Origin: Mytilisepta virgata
Taxonomy: Eukaryota > Mollusca > Bivalvia > Mytilida > Mytilidae
Direction of reading: 5' to 3'
Assembly (NCBI GenBank): GCA_028015205.1
Contig: CM051521.1
Span: 120,660,614-120,724,613, forward strand
Length of the DNA stretch: 64,000 nt
This document shows, in pieces, positions 36,391-49,215 of this stretch. The position numbers were made by a program, and so were the translations under genes. Each line of letters begins with the position of its first letter. Within the stretch, counting starts at the first letter, position 1. The notes under the pieces are model-generated. The model was not told where the DNA came from, did no database searches, and was given only the letters and a program-made list of their open reading frames with translations.

Positions 36391-36480
36391 ACAGGCGCTT
36401 GTCTCAGAAAAAAAAAAACTATATATGCCAAGTGAAAACTTGGCATATATAGTATTTTTTTTTCTGAGACAAGCGCCTGT
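36391..36480. repeat. 43-bp-arm foldback (near-perfect palindrome)
   Basis: Arms 36391-36433 and 36438-36480 pair at 42 of 43 positions around a GAAA loop. They include ACAGGCGCTTGTCTCAG, an A/T run and TATATATGCCAAGT. CCGCGG lies just outside each arm. It sits about 0.7 kb upstream of the RNF216 first exon. Confidence 0.9.
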
Positions 36481-36599
36481 GATCCGCGGCCTGGTTTTTT
36501 TTTATTTTGTCAAATGTTCGGAAAGGAGTATTATTATTTAGGTAGCGTTTTAAAACGATTAAATGTCTTTCTCGCTCTGAACTAAGGGCAGGACAAATT

Positions 36600-37360
36600 A
36601 GTAGGAAACAATATTTACTTTAATCTATTGATAAAGTTGTTGTTTTAGTGATGTCATGCATAATTGTTTCTCTATGGTAATAAATTCGATGGTGGTACGA
36701 TTTTGTATAATGCCACCGAAAAATGTAAGTACAAGACGGTCAACAGCTGCCTGCATTGGCTCTACCCCAAGCATAACATAGGTGGCAGCATTTGCAGTTC
36801 TGTTTGGCAGTCCATGTATTTGACGGCAGACCTGTAGTTGTAGTCTTTCTAGCTTTTGGATGTCGGTTGCTGTATAGGTCATAATCTCTATACCGTACAG
36901 GCTCCTCGAAATTGCACATATGTTTGTCATGTTTTCAGGGACACAACTGGCGACATTCCATTGCGTGCATATAAGCCTGGTCCTAACATTGCATAAACGG
37001 TTTTCCTTGCAGTTTTTAACTTATCCTCAATATTCAGTTTGTTTTGGTAGTCTCTGGTGAGCCCTAATTAAATGCTTCGTTTCAGTTTTTTTTATCTATC
37101 TTATCATACTGAAAAAAATTCACATTTTCGTGTTAAAGGCAATAAATCCGATTCATTTAGATTGATTGTTACTAAGTCTTTTTGTGGTGTCATGTACTAT
37201 ATCAAGTAAAGATTGAATCTCATGTTTATGACTAGATAGCAGAGCTATACCGTCTGCACATGTTGGTGCCACTACTTTTATGTTGCCTATTGCTGCACCT
37301 ATATCTGCTCGTTCCAGGGCGTCTAAAATGTTGTTATTGTATCTTTTATAAAGTATCACA
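36600..37360 (-). pseudogene. Non-LTR retrotransposon reverse transcriptase remnant
   Basis: Reading leftwards on the minus strand: APTCADGIALLSSHKHEIQS (37153-37300), where the RT active-site box (Y/C-A-D-D) is altered to CADG; then, after stops and frameshifts, SRSLYGIEIMTYTATDIQKL, LQVCRQIHGLPNRTANAATY and MLGVEPMQAAVDRL (36640-36930). These are the post-active-site and thumb blocks of LINE-type reverse transcriptases. Broken in several frames, it is a dead fragment. Confidence 0.7.
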
Positions 37361-38229
37361 CATTCATATTTTTATGTCGAAGTCCTATTTTATTTTTGAA
37401 TTTAAATCATTTTTATTGTTGCCATATTGTTGCTTACCAATTGTAGATGCGCAATAAGGTTTTGGAATTCCAATTTGTTTTAAAGAAGGGGAATGTGAGA
37501 GGGACCAAAAAGGGTCAAAACAGAAAAAAGACCATAATTACTAAAATTTTATCTAAAGAAAAAAAATTGAAGAAATTTGTCAATTTCAGTATAAGGGGCG
37601 CTATCATGAGGTCCCTAAAAAGGTCCAAATAGTTAAATTATAGTAAAAGTGAGTTGTGATATATTTGTGAAAAGGTTATTTGCTACAGATGCAAACTGTA
37701 ATGGTAAGCATGCTTTTATTTTGCATTTTGAGGATTGAAAGGGCCAAAAAGGGAAAAGAGGCCAAAAAGTTAGATTACAGTAAAAGTGGGTTGTGATATA
37801 TCTCTGCAAATTCCAAATTATTTCTTTTTAAATAGTACATCTTTTCCCATATTTTAAATTAGAAAAAAGACCATTTTGGGCCGCACCTATGTAGTTACCA
37901 TTATATAGGCATTATATATTTTGACCATCCTAGCAAGTCAGGGTTTTGTATCCACGTTCCCCTGACATTACACATTCATATTTTACGGATCGGAAGTGAA
38001 CGATTTTCATTGGTTACTTTTCTAGGTCAAAAGAGAATCCATTTGAGGTGAAGTAGAAAGAATTTTCTTGAATACTTGAATACTTTATTAACTATAGGTA
38101 GGGGCTGTCGGAACGACATTTATACCCGCACCCCACATTAGAGTCTAGTGTGCTGGATAACTCTGGAATATCATCCACAGTAGTGGAGATAACAACCATT
38201 GCGTTAACACCTGCCAAAATAAACTTGTG

Positions 38230-39430
38230 TTAGTCATTTAATCCAAGTTTATTAAAGTGAAGGAGCACACAATCGCCTGAAAATCTAGTCAAATTCTGTT
38301 TATTCTTTGACGACCCTATGACATTGTATATACTTTCTCCGTCACAAACAGCAGATCGTCTGGAACGAGGTAGAATCTTGACTATCATATCAGTCATAAA
38401 CATCCATAACACACCCAAGGAAACCTGTAGAGAAAATAGCAACCAAAAGTTTGAAATAGTGTTTTGCCAAGTCCACAAAAGTAACAAACCTCTTAACATC
38501 TAGGTTTGAATATACCCCTACATTGTGCCATCTCTGATCAAAACTGATTTCCTGGTTGTGATATTAATGTTTAGCAGACTTCACTTTCAAGAACATTGAT
38601 AAAATCAGACTTACATCATTTACACATGAAACCATCATCGTGAAATGGAGCCGATGGAGTGAAGCCCACTGGAAACTCTAAGATTTTTTCAATTGTTACC
38701 TTCTCCCATACATTGGCCAGAAAAAGAGCACGACGAAAGGCAAGTTCAGGGTTTATACGGGTCTTGCCCAATTCTCCTGATCGGCATTTGAGATGCCACC
38801 CTTTGTTCATGTCTTTAAATGTTTTCAGTGAAGATCTGACATAGAAATCACGACTTCCTTTTACGTCAAATCGTCGTCAATAAATGATTTTTGTCATTGG
38901 ATGACCCTGATCTACGCATTGCAATGATTTTTGGACATCTTTTATAGCAAGCAATATATAAGTAACATTCAATAACCTCTTTGGGATACCCCTCTAATGT
39001 GAATGGATTTGTAATGTTTTTCTGATATATAAGGCTTAGTACACGTGTCATAGCTTTAGGACAATTTTCCTCATGTTCGGACTCAAAATCAGTCGCACAT
39101 TTTGACATATCCTTCATGGTAGAAGCAAAATGTGCTAAATTTGTCTGGTAATTGTCCATCGAAGCAAATCTGATTTTGTCGAGTCAGACCAACAATACCA
39201 CCATTTCTCTTGCTTTCTTTCATCACTGTCTCACTCCATACGCTATTAAATGTGTCGGCAATCTGTCCAACGGAAAAGCTGCCCGAAAGAAAAGCAGACT
39301 TGACTTCATGCGGAAAATTTTAAATGTCCAGGATGTACACTGCAGTCCATCTAGCATATTTTGTTTTGTTAGATACAAAAAAATATGGATCACAGAAGAC
39401 ATTGATTATTCAATCGGTGATCATCCCTGA
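38230..39430 (-). pseudogene. Remnant of a multi-copy mobile-type gene of unknown function
   Basis: Three minus-strand pieces: YARWTAVYILDI, then SETVMKESKRNGGIVGLTRQ (39180-39360, one stop and a frameshift); then CATDFESEHEENCPKAMTRV and ITNPFTLEGYPKEVIEC (38866-39160); then AFRRALFLANVWEKVTIEKI and LEFPVGFTPSAPFHDDG (38616-38810). From memory, the order resembles a protein family found in many copies in corals and molluscs (RW..vY...m, SK..GGI.G.TR, yPlG..P..L...DG). I cannot name its enzyme activity. Multiple stops show it is dead. The open frame at 38230-38499 may be its downstream end. Confidence 0.4.
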
Positions 39431-39530
39431 TGTTTACAAGAATGACTTAATTACGATGCTTTTAAGAATATTTCCCAAAATTTGAATGTTGGTGATACTT
39501 GGTGACAAGGGTATTTGATCTTCTTTCCAA

Positions 39531-39652
39531 ACTTTTATAATTACATATTAGCAATATAAACAGTATTAAATGTTTTATAATTACATATTAGCAATATAAA
39601 CAGTACTAAAACTTTTATAATTACATATTAGCAATATAAACAGTATTAAATA
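39531..39652 (+). repeat. 40-bp tandem repeat, 3 copies
   Basis: TTTTATAATTACATATTAGC followed by AATATAAACAGTATTAAA recurs at 39533, 39573 and 39613, nearly identical. Confidence 0.85.
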
Positions 39653-40489
39653 TTTTTGTTAGATGTTAAACTATTGTAAAAAATTAGAAATTATATTATA
39701 TATCCGCATTATATCTATATATTGAAGTTGGAATGCAATGAAAACGGCTAAAAATACAAATATTTTTGTAATTCGCAAATGCCGCTACAGAATCAGATTT
39801 TGGACAATTTAAATGTATATAATTTATACGATCTTCCATTTTAAAAAGGAATTCAAAATATAATATGAATAGGAATCGACCAAAAGATGGTTCTTAATTT
39901 TATGCAAATTCAAAGGTCCTCCATTTTTCAGAATTTAAAAAAAAAAACTGCACAGTGGGAAATCTTTACGACCGGGCAAAGAAGTTAGTCTAAGGTATAC
40001 TCCAAACGATAGACACCTTTCTAGCCACGTGTCATGCCGGTTGAATAAAGTCTTAAAATAGGTTAGCTAGCAGCGATCATTCACGGCTCTAAAAGAGCCA
40101 GGAAAAGAGTGGTTTATATACTCAGTATATATTTACTAGCTTGGACTTTCTCTGTATCTCAAATATACGAATCGGATGGGATTCGAAAATGCTGGCCGCA
40201 CACCTCTACCATAATATAAAGGACTATAGTTACCCCCCACTCCCTGTGCATCATATATAAGGAACTAAAGTTTACAAACAAACAAACAATTAAATACTTT
40301 ATTGTCAATCAAGACTCCCCATGTGAGACTGAAGAAATACAAGATATATATACAATGAATAATGAGATTTAATCGTTAAATAAAATAATAATGAAAATTA
40401 AAGAAAAACAACCAATATAAAACTAGTAAAGTTTGCAAAAAGTACAAACTTTTAACTGCAAAAGTCAAGTGGGCATATATGCAGCTACC
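39653..40489. other. Intergenic, nothing recognised
   Basis: AT-rich. A small hairpin GGCTCTaaaAGAGCC at 40085-40099 and a CACGTG at 40026 are the only features; neither is attached to a gene. Confidence 0.4.
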
Positions 40490-40682
40490 AAATTCAACTG
40501 TCCACAGGAAGACATATCACCACTCTCGGATATATATATTATACTGACTCAAAGCCGACCAGTCAATCTACTTTTACTCCTAGATGCCGCGTTCTTGGCG
40601 TAGAAGCAGCTAATACCAATTTTAAGGTCTTTTGTTTGACCCGTATCGGGATCGAACCCGTGACCTCCGCACTCGAGGTGAT
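40490..40682 (-). repeat. 5'-truncated SINE (family 1)
   Basis: The minus strand carries the B box GGTTCGATCC, TCAAACAAAAGACC and GAGTCAGTATAAT, but the A-box half of the tRNA head is missing: it stops at CTCGAGTGCGGAGG, against a tandem repeat. Confidence 0.75.
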
Positions 40683-41600
40683 CAGATTTCAGACAAGAAG
40701 GTTTTTAAATGATTTTCCCATAGGGTCCTATGTTAACTAAGTTCGGCTGTGGTGGCCAACTTTGTTTTTGACAGTCCGGGTCATTTGACACAAATCTGAA
40801 AGAGGACCACCAAAGGACCATTTCTGCCAAGTTTGGTTCTAAGTGGCTCAATGCGATTTCAGACAATAAGATTTTTTTTATTAATTTTCCCATAGGGTCC
40901 AATGTTAAACTAAGTTCGGCTATAGCGGTCTTCTTGGTTGACATTCGGGGTCATCTGACACAATTCTGAAAGAGTCTGGTTCAAATTGGCTTGGTGGTTT
41001 CAGACAGGAATATTTTTTAATGAATTTTCCCATGGGGTGCTATGTTAATCTAATTTCAGCTGTGGCGGCCTTCCTGGTTGACATTAGGGGTCATCTGACA
41101 CAATTCTAGAAGAGGACAACCTAAAGACAAAATAACCCCAAAAGGGGATGTGAACATCCACAATAAAATCAGAATAAGTGTGCAAAATTTCAGAATGCCA
41201 GGTGAAAGGTGTTGGAGTTTCAGATTACACAAACTATAGGTACCCTTCAAACATGATGTCTAGAAATGAATTTCAACAAATGATAAATTTGACATTTTTT
41301 TCTCAAATCACCCCAAAATCTACAATGTGGTTAGAATAACTGTGCAAAATTTCCGTGATACATGCAAGATAAAAGGTGGAGTTTCAGATTACACAAACCG
41401 TAGGTACCCTTAAAACCTGACGTGCCTGAAATGAATAATTTCACATTTTTTTCTTAAAGCACTCTAAAGGAGGAGGTGCACATCTTCAATGTGTTCAGAA
41501 TAAGTGTGCAGAATTTCAGAAGTACCGGGTTTATAGTGTTGGAGTTTCGGAATACACAAAGTACATTGTAGGTACCCTATTCTGTGACGAACGGACGGAA
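40683..41600 (+). repeat. Two fused tandem arrays
   Basis: First, three ~165-180-nt units with TTTCAGACAA(G/T)AAG, CCCATAGGGTCC(T/A)ATGTTAA and GTCATCTGACACAATTCTG (to ~41110). Then three ~165-nt units with GTGCAAAATTTC, GTTGGAGTTTCAGATTACAC and GTAGGTACCCTT, related to the 6.7-8.2 kb family, ending in GTGACGAACGGACGGAATGA. Confidence 0.65.
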
Positions 41601-42728
41601 TGACCAGCGACAAAAATGATAACGGGTTAAATACAGGATAATGATAATAAAATTAACTGCTCAATATTTTATAAAAAGTTATGCATGTATGTTTATGGTG
41701 TTCTTACTGTTAGTAGCCCCGAGTTTCTATAAAATATGCAAAAGGTAAATATAAATCTAACAAACCGAATAGTAAATGCTGACCATTTTAAGATTTTGCC
41801 ATCAACATAAAAAATGGCAAAATATAATAATACTAAATTTTATGATAAAAATGACGATTTTAATTTTACATAAAAAATAATAGCAATGTGTTTTCTGATA
41901 CTGACTATAAAGGGTTTTATTATCAGTGCCAGTCCACGAATTGACATTATCGGCTAGTCGGATCAAAGGAAATGCAAAACGAATAACCGATAAAATCACA
42001 AGTTTCCACTTTCTTGACTGGGACATGCCCGCAAAATTAACCTATGCATATTATGAAATAATTCAGAAAAAACTGCTACGTTTGTCACTTTGTATGTTGA
42101 TGTAAAAATTATATTACGAATATATTTAAAAAAAAACAACAACTCCCTTGCGAATAGTTCTCCAATAGTCCTGTCTGTTGTGGTTTGTGATTCTCTCGCC
42201 TGACATCATTTGCTATAGGAGAGCGTTTCCCTCATGACAAGTCCTTAATAGAATAATATGATTCCAAAGGTATTTTGTCTCTAATAATTTACTATAACTT
42301 TCTACGTTTCTATGGTTTACATCAATGTCTTCTACTCTCGGGTTTCTTCCTGGGAAGATACGAGATGAAACCCCGATACTTTTTTTGATATACAAAGAAA
42401 TAATTGACAATATAATGAAAGTTAAAAGTTTATTTGCCAATGTCCAATCACAAATCTTCAATGTAAAATACGTTTCGATCAATCTTGACACATTGTATAT
42501 CTAACTCTACATTTTGTCTCAGACATTAATCAGATGGAAAACAGACTATGAATCTATAACAGTTTTCAATTAAATGTAGGATTTCCGGCTCTATTATAAA
42601 CTTATGTCCTGATGAAAAATATGAATAGAGACACAAAATACAATGAAATCACAAGTCATGACTAGATATAATACAGTGATAAAAATAATACATGATCAAT
42701 ATAAAATGTTCATAACAAAGAAATCTGG
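41601..42728. other. Upstream region of caspase exon A
   Basis: AT-rich, with no repeat recognised and no clear TATA or initiator arrangement that I would defend. Any promoter for exon A should lie here. Confidence 0.4.
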
Positions 42729-42796
42729 ATGTCTTCGCCACGACTGAGTCCTTCTTCAGCTGAATCTACATCTCCTTACCTTTTAAGAAGATTCAG
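42729..42796 (+). CDS. Caspase alternative first coding exon A
   Basis: The ATG at 42729 (in-frame TAA at 42702, weak Kozak context) opens MSSPRLSPSSAESTSPYLLR, then RF and a split codon at donor GTAAGT. The exon leaves in phase 2 (AG|), as needed by the protease exon at 63744, giving a split Ser. It encodes only a short prodomain, with no CARD or DED, as in executioner caspases. Its RLSP..SPYLLR pattern repeats in exon B at 56224, so the two are probably alternative starts of one gene. The 20.9-kb intron contains exon B. Confidence 0.72.
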
Positions 42797-43669
42797 GTAA
42801 GTACTTTAATTTTACCACTTTGAGTCAAGTAAAATTGTCTAAATGATTTAGTTTTTTTATCCATTAGTGCCAAGCAGGTAAACGCATTTCTCAATTACTA
42901 AAGAATGTCTCATTTTGCATAGAATAAAATCAGATAAACAAGCGACTTTGGGTTAATAAAATGCATGTATTATACCACGAATAAAAAAAAATAAGGCATT
43001 GTTGTATATAAATCACTTAAATAACAATTTAGATGTCAGTCATTTTACAGAATTTGAAGAAGTTCCGTGGTTTATGTCGCCATTCAACCTAAAAACTTTC
43101 AGCTTTCAAAGCAAAAATAAAGAACAAGCATATAATGCTGACCTGCTTAAAATGTATATAAAACACGTGCTATTTTACTATTTACATCCATTCCACACTC
43201 TTGGCTCACTTCAATGTCGGATTCTGTCTGTTATGTAGTAAGAAATCATGAAAATGCTGCTTGTCCAAGTAATTTGTAAATTTGTCTAGAACTACAAAAT
43301 GTACAATTTTGAGATAAAAGGATTGCTTAATGCAAGTCATTTTTCATGAATATACAAAATATTTCACTAAAACGAAAGTGAAAAGTATTAATCTACATTT
43401 TGTATTCAATAGTCCTAATTAATTTCAAATGTATCGACTTTTCCGTTGCTGAAATGTCTTAAATAATTCTTCAATTTATATGTGTAATTTCTTTAATTTT
43501 TGCTTAAAGTATGACGTCACTACAAAGAGATGTGACGTTCCTGAATATGTGCAAATCGTGTTTCCAAAAGTTGAGCCTTGTTGACTTTTGGTATATACCC
43601 AATTGTTACAGAATTGTAATAATCTTCGGAGTTTTTCATCAAGAAATCAGTTTCCAAAGTATATTTGGG

Positions 43670-43773
43670 ATCATTATCGGAAACCCACGGTCGGTCGCGC
43701 TAACGCTCTGCTACACTTATCGGTAAGCGTAGCAAAGCGAAAGCGCGACCGAGCGTGGGTTTCCGACGATGAT
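43670..43773. repeat. CpG-rich foldback, 45-nt arms
   Basis: Arms 43670-43714 and 43729-43773 match at 39 of 45 positions (for example ATCGGAAACCCACGGTCGGT against the inverted right arm) around a 14-nt loop. The arms have many CpGs in an AT-rich intron. Probably a miniature inverted-repeat element. Confidence 0.8.
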
Positions 43774-46700
43774 TTGGGACACACAGTAGCAGTTCTGTCA
43801 TACTATCATATGTATATATGTAGTAGTTCTTTGGTCACAGTTCCGGTCCGGTATCGGAATGCATGGACATGATTTGAATTAATCGTATATCGCATATGAA
43901 TATAACAAAACCAGAAAATTCAATAAAACGAAAGGCTTGACTTCATGTGTGATATAATTCGTTTATAGAAATCTTTGATGATATAACCAACATGGACAAA
44001 GCGAACCAACAGAGATATTTACTAAAAAGAACATCTGTTTTCGGGAATTATTGGTCTCCTTTTCATGCCGATTTTTTATCGTACGTAACTTTTGTAACTT
44101 TATATCTATCTGTATGGCACTTTCACAAAATATGATTAGGGTTTGGTTACCAGAAACCGGTTTAACCCCATCGTATATTTTACCCTTGTCCTAAGTTAAG
44201 AACCGGTTCTTTTTGGATGCCTTTATAAGATAATTGGTAGTTTCGTGAAAAATTACGGTTCTTTCTCTAACAAATTTCAGGTGGAAAGGAACAATAAGAG
44301 ATACCCATTCAGTACGAGTTATGGTCGTTGTTGAAGGCTTAATATTGCTCTGTTTTGTTATTTTTGGTGTCTGCTTGTATTTGGTTTTGTCTCGGGGGAC
44401 ATTTCCCGTTTCATCAAAAGTCGTAATCCTTACGACTGATCGTAAATACTTTGAATATATACAAATTACGACTGATCGTAACTTAAGTTTAGTGAAACAG
44501 TACCCAGCCTTTTTGTACTTTTTGTTAATGGAAGGAAAATTCACAACAGGGGATAAAAAAAATCATGATTTCCTTTTTTGAACGATTGCCTGTTGTTTGG
44601 ATATGGAGTACAGAAAACGCTATTTACATGTTTCAAACGGATTAGTTTCAAAATTTTCTCATAATAGGTGGTAAAGGAATTTATAATTCAACATTTAACA
44701 AACAAACCGTATTTATTTTTTTCTGAGAATGAATTTAGCATCCTTGTAGCAAATCTATTCGCTATCATTGTACTTGACAATGTTATTTCTATTGTTTATC
44801 CCACCCTGTCTTTTTCAATTATGTCTTAATATCTTGCAAAACGGTCGGTCGAGATTCCTGCCCTAAGTTTGTACATATAATTGCTTATTCCTCAGAACAA
44901 ATGAGTCAATGTTTTCTTTTTAAATTCCTTAAGATAAATAATGCATTGCGTAGATAGATGCGTTATACAATATAATCTCTATTTAAGTATCTTAGAAATT
45001 GGCCGAGAAACATTTGGCTTTAAGCGTAACGATCTTCAGTCTGTGATTGCTGTATCTCATTTTTAAACGTATTTGCCGACCGAACAGTCCGGTGATGTTC
45101 GGTGGGTTGGCACTTCCGAACACTGTGGAAAAAAAATCTGGTTTTCTGTCAGTGAGGTAGCTTCTTGTTTTATCATTTTCTTGTTTTTTGTTTCTGGAAA
45201 CTAACAAACTACTACCAAACTATCTGTTGAAAGAATTATTGAATTTGGATGAAGACATATAGAATATAAGTTGAGATTCATATCTGATGTACCATCTACA
45301 TTGTACCAATCATACCAGATTAAATTTAGAAAAAAAACTATTTCTACACGATCATGAAGATTAATGCCGATTGTTGTCCTTTGTTAGTGTTAGTTTGAAG
45401 AAAAACAACGGGAAAAAAAGATATGTTTAAAATCAATTGACCATAATCATTCGCTTGCAGCGGATAAGTACTTTTTGAACTAAATGTTTCAGAAAAGGAC
45501 TTTCAATGCTCCTCTCCCTGAATGTTGCCAGTATTGCAGGATGAGATCGTACGTGACTTCCTCATCCTTTGTCGTTTATCTCCCATTGAAAGCCCGTATT
45601 TACAGAAAAAGTAAAATCTGACACCAGATACACGTTCCAGTAGGTATAACTGTGTCCAAATGAATTATGGAACACCTCTCACAGGCATGCCTATAGCGAA
45701 TTTCCTTTAGATCACATTTTCCTCTCCATTTTTTCATTTCGATCTCAGTAATAAATTTAGCTATTGTTTAGGATTTCCGCAATCAAGGTCTTCAGCACGT
45801 ACTGACAAGCTTTTTCATCAAAACTAGCGTCAATGAACGTTGATTGGTTAATGATATTTCATTATAATTTGAAACGGTTCCCTGACGACGGGTAATGTTC
45901 AGAAACAAGACAAGGTTCTACGCCCGGATATCAGATTATTATCTACCAGCCGTGCAGATTAATGTGATTTACAATTTGTAACTAAATAACCCGAACGTGT
46001 CCCTTTTTTTAAAGTTAGTTAATAAGATTAGATAGCATTTTTAAAAAGCAGAATCTTTCAGGAGCATGCAAGAGAGTAAGCAAGCTCTTAAAATAATCAA
46101 TGTTAGCTTGGTTTTCATTTGATTTGAATAAAATGTCGGTTTATAAAAGATTTACGTTTCATTATTTGTCCCTAATTGCGTACGGTTCGTTAAGACGGGA
46201 AATAATACATAAGACAGGGTTAATGAAGGGCTATATTACATTGCTTATTGAGTGGAAAGAAATTTACATTTCTGTTATACCATTAACATCTCTCGACACA
46301 CATCTAACGTAACATGATAACGTATAAAATTTAAACTTAAATTTTTTGTTGGTAGAAATATACAAAATATAATAGGTATTTTTATTAAAATGGAACTCTA
46401 CGTATTATTCTAAACCTATTTCTTTTTTTATAGGAAAAGTATAAAATAGTACCAACAGAATAATATGAATCAAGACAAGAAAAAACCTGAGAAATATTTA
46501 TATGTATTTCTGAGAGTCTGTTGTCTTGAGAGCTTATTTTGAAAGCTTAGTTATCTCCATACTGTGGTCTTCATGACAGTAAATTCAAAGGTTTCTTTTC
46601 TGAAAATTACATGTCTCAGACCAATGTTAATTGACACATAAGCCGATAGAAAATCCAAATATAAGAGAGAGATATTCTCACTGTAAAGCTGCAAAGTGTT

Positions 46701-47981
46701 TCCATATTACAGCTGCGAAACCTGTCAACACATCTGAAGATTACAATGACCACGTGAAAAACAGAATAATATGGTGATTATTGTCGTTTCCAAATGATTT
46801 GTCTGGCCATGTTCCATGGAAATAAATCTTTACTCTTTTTAGTCTCGTGTGGTCTGTCTCATTAGCAATATACTACACAATGTACAGAAGTGCTGGTAAT
46901 TTTACGTCTTACATAGGTCAATCACGATTGAAGATGATCCATACCTTAGGTCACTAACAAAGGCGATCGATATTTCTTAATTAGTGAAAGTCTTTTGTTG
47001 TCGACTTAAAGTGCAATATCTGAATTTTGAAGGATAACAAAAATAAATGACATTCTTGACTTTGAATACAAGATGAGATTACATAAACATTAAAAGATCA
47101 TTGATTTTACCCTGTAGTAGACCAATAATCAGACAGATTGTCTCTTTACGATTCTGTAATTTGTTTCAGCTCATCTTTAAGCCCAAAGAATTATTGCTAG
47201 ACATAAAACAAGTTCCTCAGAGAAATAAACCGTGACTGTAACAAAGCCTATAACTCCTTGTTTCAGTCATGATTGCACATTGTTTCAATGCAGCTCTTTT
47301 TGCATGACTATTAATGTTTTATTTAAAGCAATTCATTTCGTATGACGACACTGCATGATATTTACGAATTTCTCTTTTCCACAAAGGAATACTTAAAAAT
47401 CTATGTATTTATTTTTGTTTGTCATGCATGTAGAATATTTTGAAACCAATTCGTTTTAATCACTCAAACATCTTGTTTGACATTTTTTTGTCATTTAAAC
47501 ATAAACTAAAATTTCATTAAAGTTCAGTTTGAATGGTTAAAACTTCATAAAATATGTCAAGTAATAACAATGTTTTTCCTTTTCATATAAGTTCTATATA
47601 TTATATTATAATACTCAGTACTAAAAGAATGAGACAAATTTTTGTTAGCCGGGTTGCCGTTTCAACAACAAATGCGACGTGCGATCTTTATATATCAGAA
47701 GTATGAGACCATTGTGCAGTTTAAAACTTTTATCAGTACATACGCAATTGTTTCCGCGTTTTGCTAATTACCCCTAATTAATTAATGCGGATCACGAAAA
47801 CCGATACCGTTCCGGAAGTATACATCACAACAAGTTTCCGGTATCGACCGAGGAAAAGTTTGTCTAAAGACAGCTCGACAGAAAACGGTTTAGGATTTCG
47901 TTGCGTAAGTGTAAAGAAAAATGCACAAAAGAAAATGAACAATCGTCTTTCTATTCAATCATCTGCACTGGGAATTTAAAA
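43774..47981. other. Caspase intron, mostly unique
   Basis: AT-rich with no exon I can support. Minor items: a paired TTACGACTGATCGTAA motif (44429-44479), and an imperfect inverted repeat TGCCGACCGAACA/TGTTCGGTGGGTTGGCA (45073-45112). Confidence 0.4.
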
Positions 47982-48455
47982 AGCGACCACATTCCAAAAT
48001 GAATGAAAATAAAAAAGGCAAAAAAAGTCTTATAAAGAATACTTCACCCAAGGCTCCAGGGATTAAATATCCAAAAAGAGAAGATGCACATCGCGTCTTT
48101 ATATTTGTAAAAACAAACATTTTGCCGGCAACTGGAAATTTTAAAAACAGAAAGTGACCACATGCCCAACTTGACATGCATGAAAATAAAAAAGGCAAAT
48201 CTGCTTCCCCGTCTAAAAACACTTCACAGGTTACTACCCAAGACAACAGAAGATGCACATCACGTCTTATTTATTATATTTGTAAAAACAAACATTTTGT
48301 GGGCAACTGGACATTTTAAAAACAGAAAGTGACCACATGCCCAACATCACATGCATGAAAATAAAAAAGGCAAATCTGCTTCCCCGTCTAAAAACACTTC
48401 ACAGGTTACTACCCAAGACAACAGAAGATGCACATCACGTCTTATTTATTAAAAA
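47982..48455 (+). repeat. ~174-nt tandem repeat, 2.7 copies
   Basis: GACCACAT(G/T)CC, ATGAAAATAAAAAAGGCAAA, AACACTTCACAGGTTACTAC and AGAAGATGCACATC(G/A)CGTCT repeat at about 47982, 48156 and 48330. Copies two and three are almost identical; the first is diverged. A 99-codon minus-strand frame is a by-product. Confidence 0.8.
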
Positions 48456-49079
48456 AAAAAAACTATCGTCTGCAATAATGTGCGTACACTTCGTAACTTG
48501 AGTTAGGGCACCATAGCCTAAAATCAATTTTAAAATTCACCATTTTTAAACGAAAAAGTAAAACCATGAAATTTTCTCTTGACTCGCGATATTGACCTAA
48601 ACTCAAAAACTGCATGTACAAGAGTCATATAAACTTGCATGTAGATGTATCTATGATGGTTTGTCAGCATCCAGCTGGAAATAGATCACTGTGACTTGCA
48701 TTTCACGACTGAGTGACTTGCCAAAAGTTTACAGCCAATTTATCCATAACTCGGCAAGTACATGATCTAGAGAATATAAACTGTCATGCCACAACATATA
48801 CGGTGATTTGTCAGTACTCCGGCAAATAAGTTCAATGTGACCTCATACTGTTGCATTTATGGTTGATGGACAGCATCCAGGTGAACTTAAGTAACTGGGA
48901 GCACTTTTACTTCTTCAATTCATGGCTTTGTGCCTTCCGTCCAAAAGCATATTACGTTCACTGCTTAGTACTTCAGCTATGAATGGTGCATTAATCATAT
49001 ATCATCATAAACCACGGGTTTCTACTAGTTTAATATATATATATGTGTGTGTGTGTGTGAACACTAACCCAACACTGTT
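48456..49079. other. Caspase intron, TG dinucleotide run
   Basis: Unique-looking sequence with a TATATATATG-TGTGTGTGTGTG microsatellite at 49034-49060. No exon seen. Confidence 0.45.
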
Positions 49080-49215
49080 AATATAAGATTTTCGCGGTCA
49101 AATTTTTGTCCGCCTTCGAGGATCTCAAACACTAGAGAAACTACGGCCGCACCTATCCGCCTAGAACCATGTCCAGCGCCCTATAGACCACTCGTCCAAA
49201 TCCGCTACATAAAAC
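49080..49215 (-). repeat. tRNA-like SINE head (third type)
   Basis: On the minus strand GCGGATTTGGACGAGTGGTC, then TATAGGGCGCTGGACATGG, then GTTTGAGATCC about 50 nt later resemble Leu/Ser-type tRNA A and B boxes with a long spacer. It lacks a folded tRNA 3' half or acceptor stem, so it is a SINE head rather than a tRNA gene. Confidence 0.5.

Noticed and set aside
40085..40099. GGCTCTaaaAGAGCC hairpin as a histone mRNA 3' end
   Set aside because: The loop is three bases rather than the conserved four-base loop, and no histone reading frame lies nearby.
44191..44581. Overlapping 117-codon (minus) and 86-codon (plus) frames as genes
   Set aside because: The frames lie opposite each other in AT-rich intron sequence, with no recognisable domain or splice context.
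49080..49215. A genuine tRNA gene
   Set aside because: The boxes resemble a tRNA but no full cloverleaf or acceptor stem can be formed; the sequence fits a SINE head.
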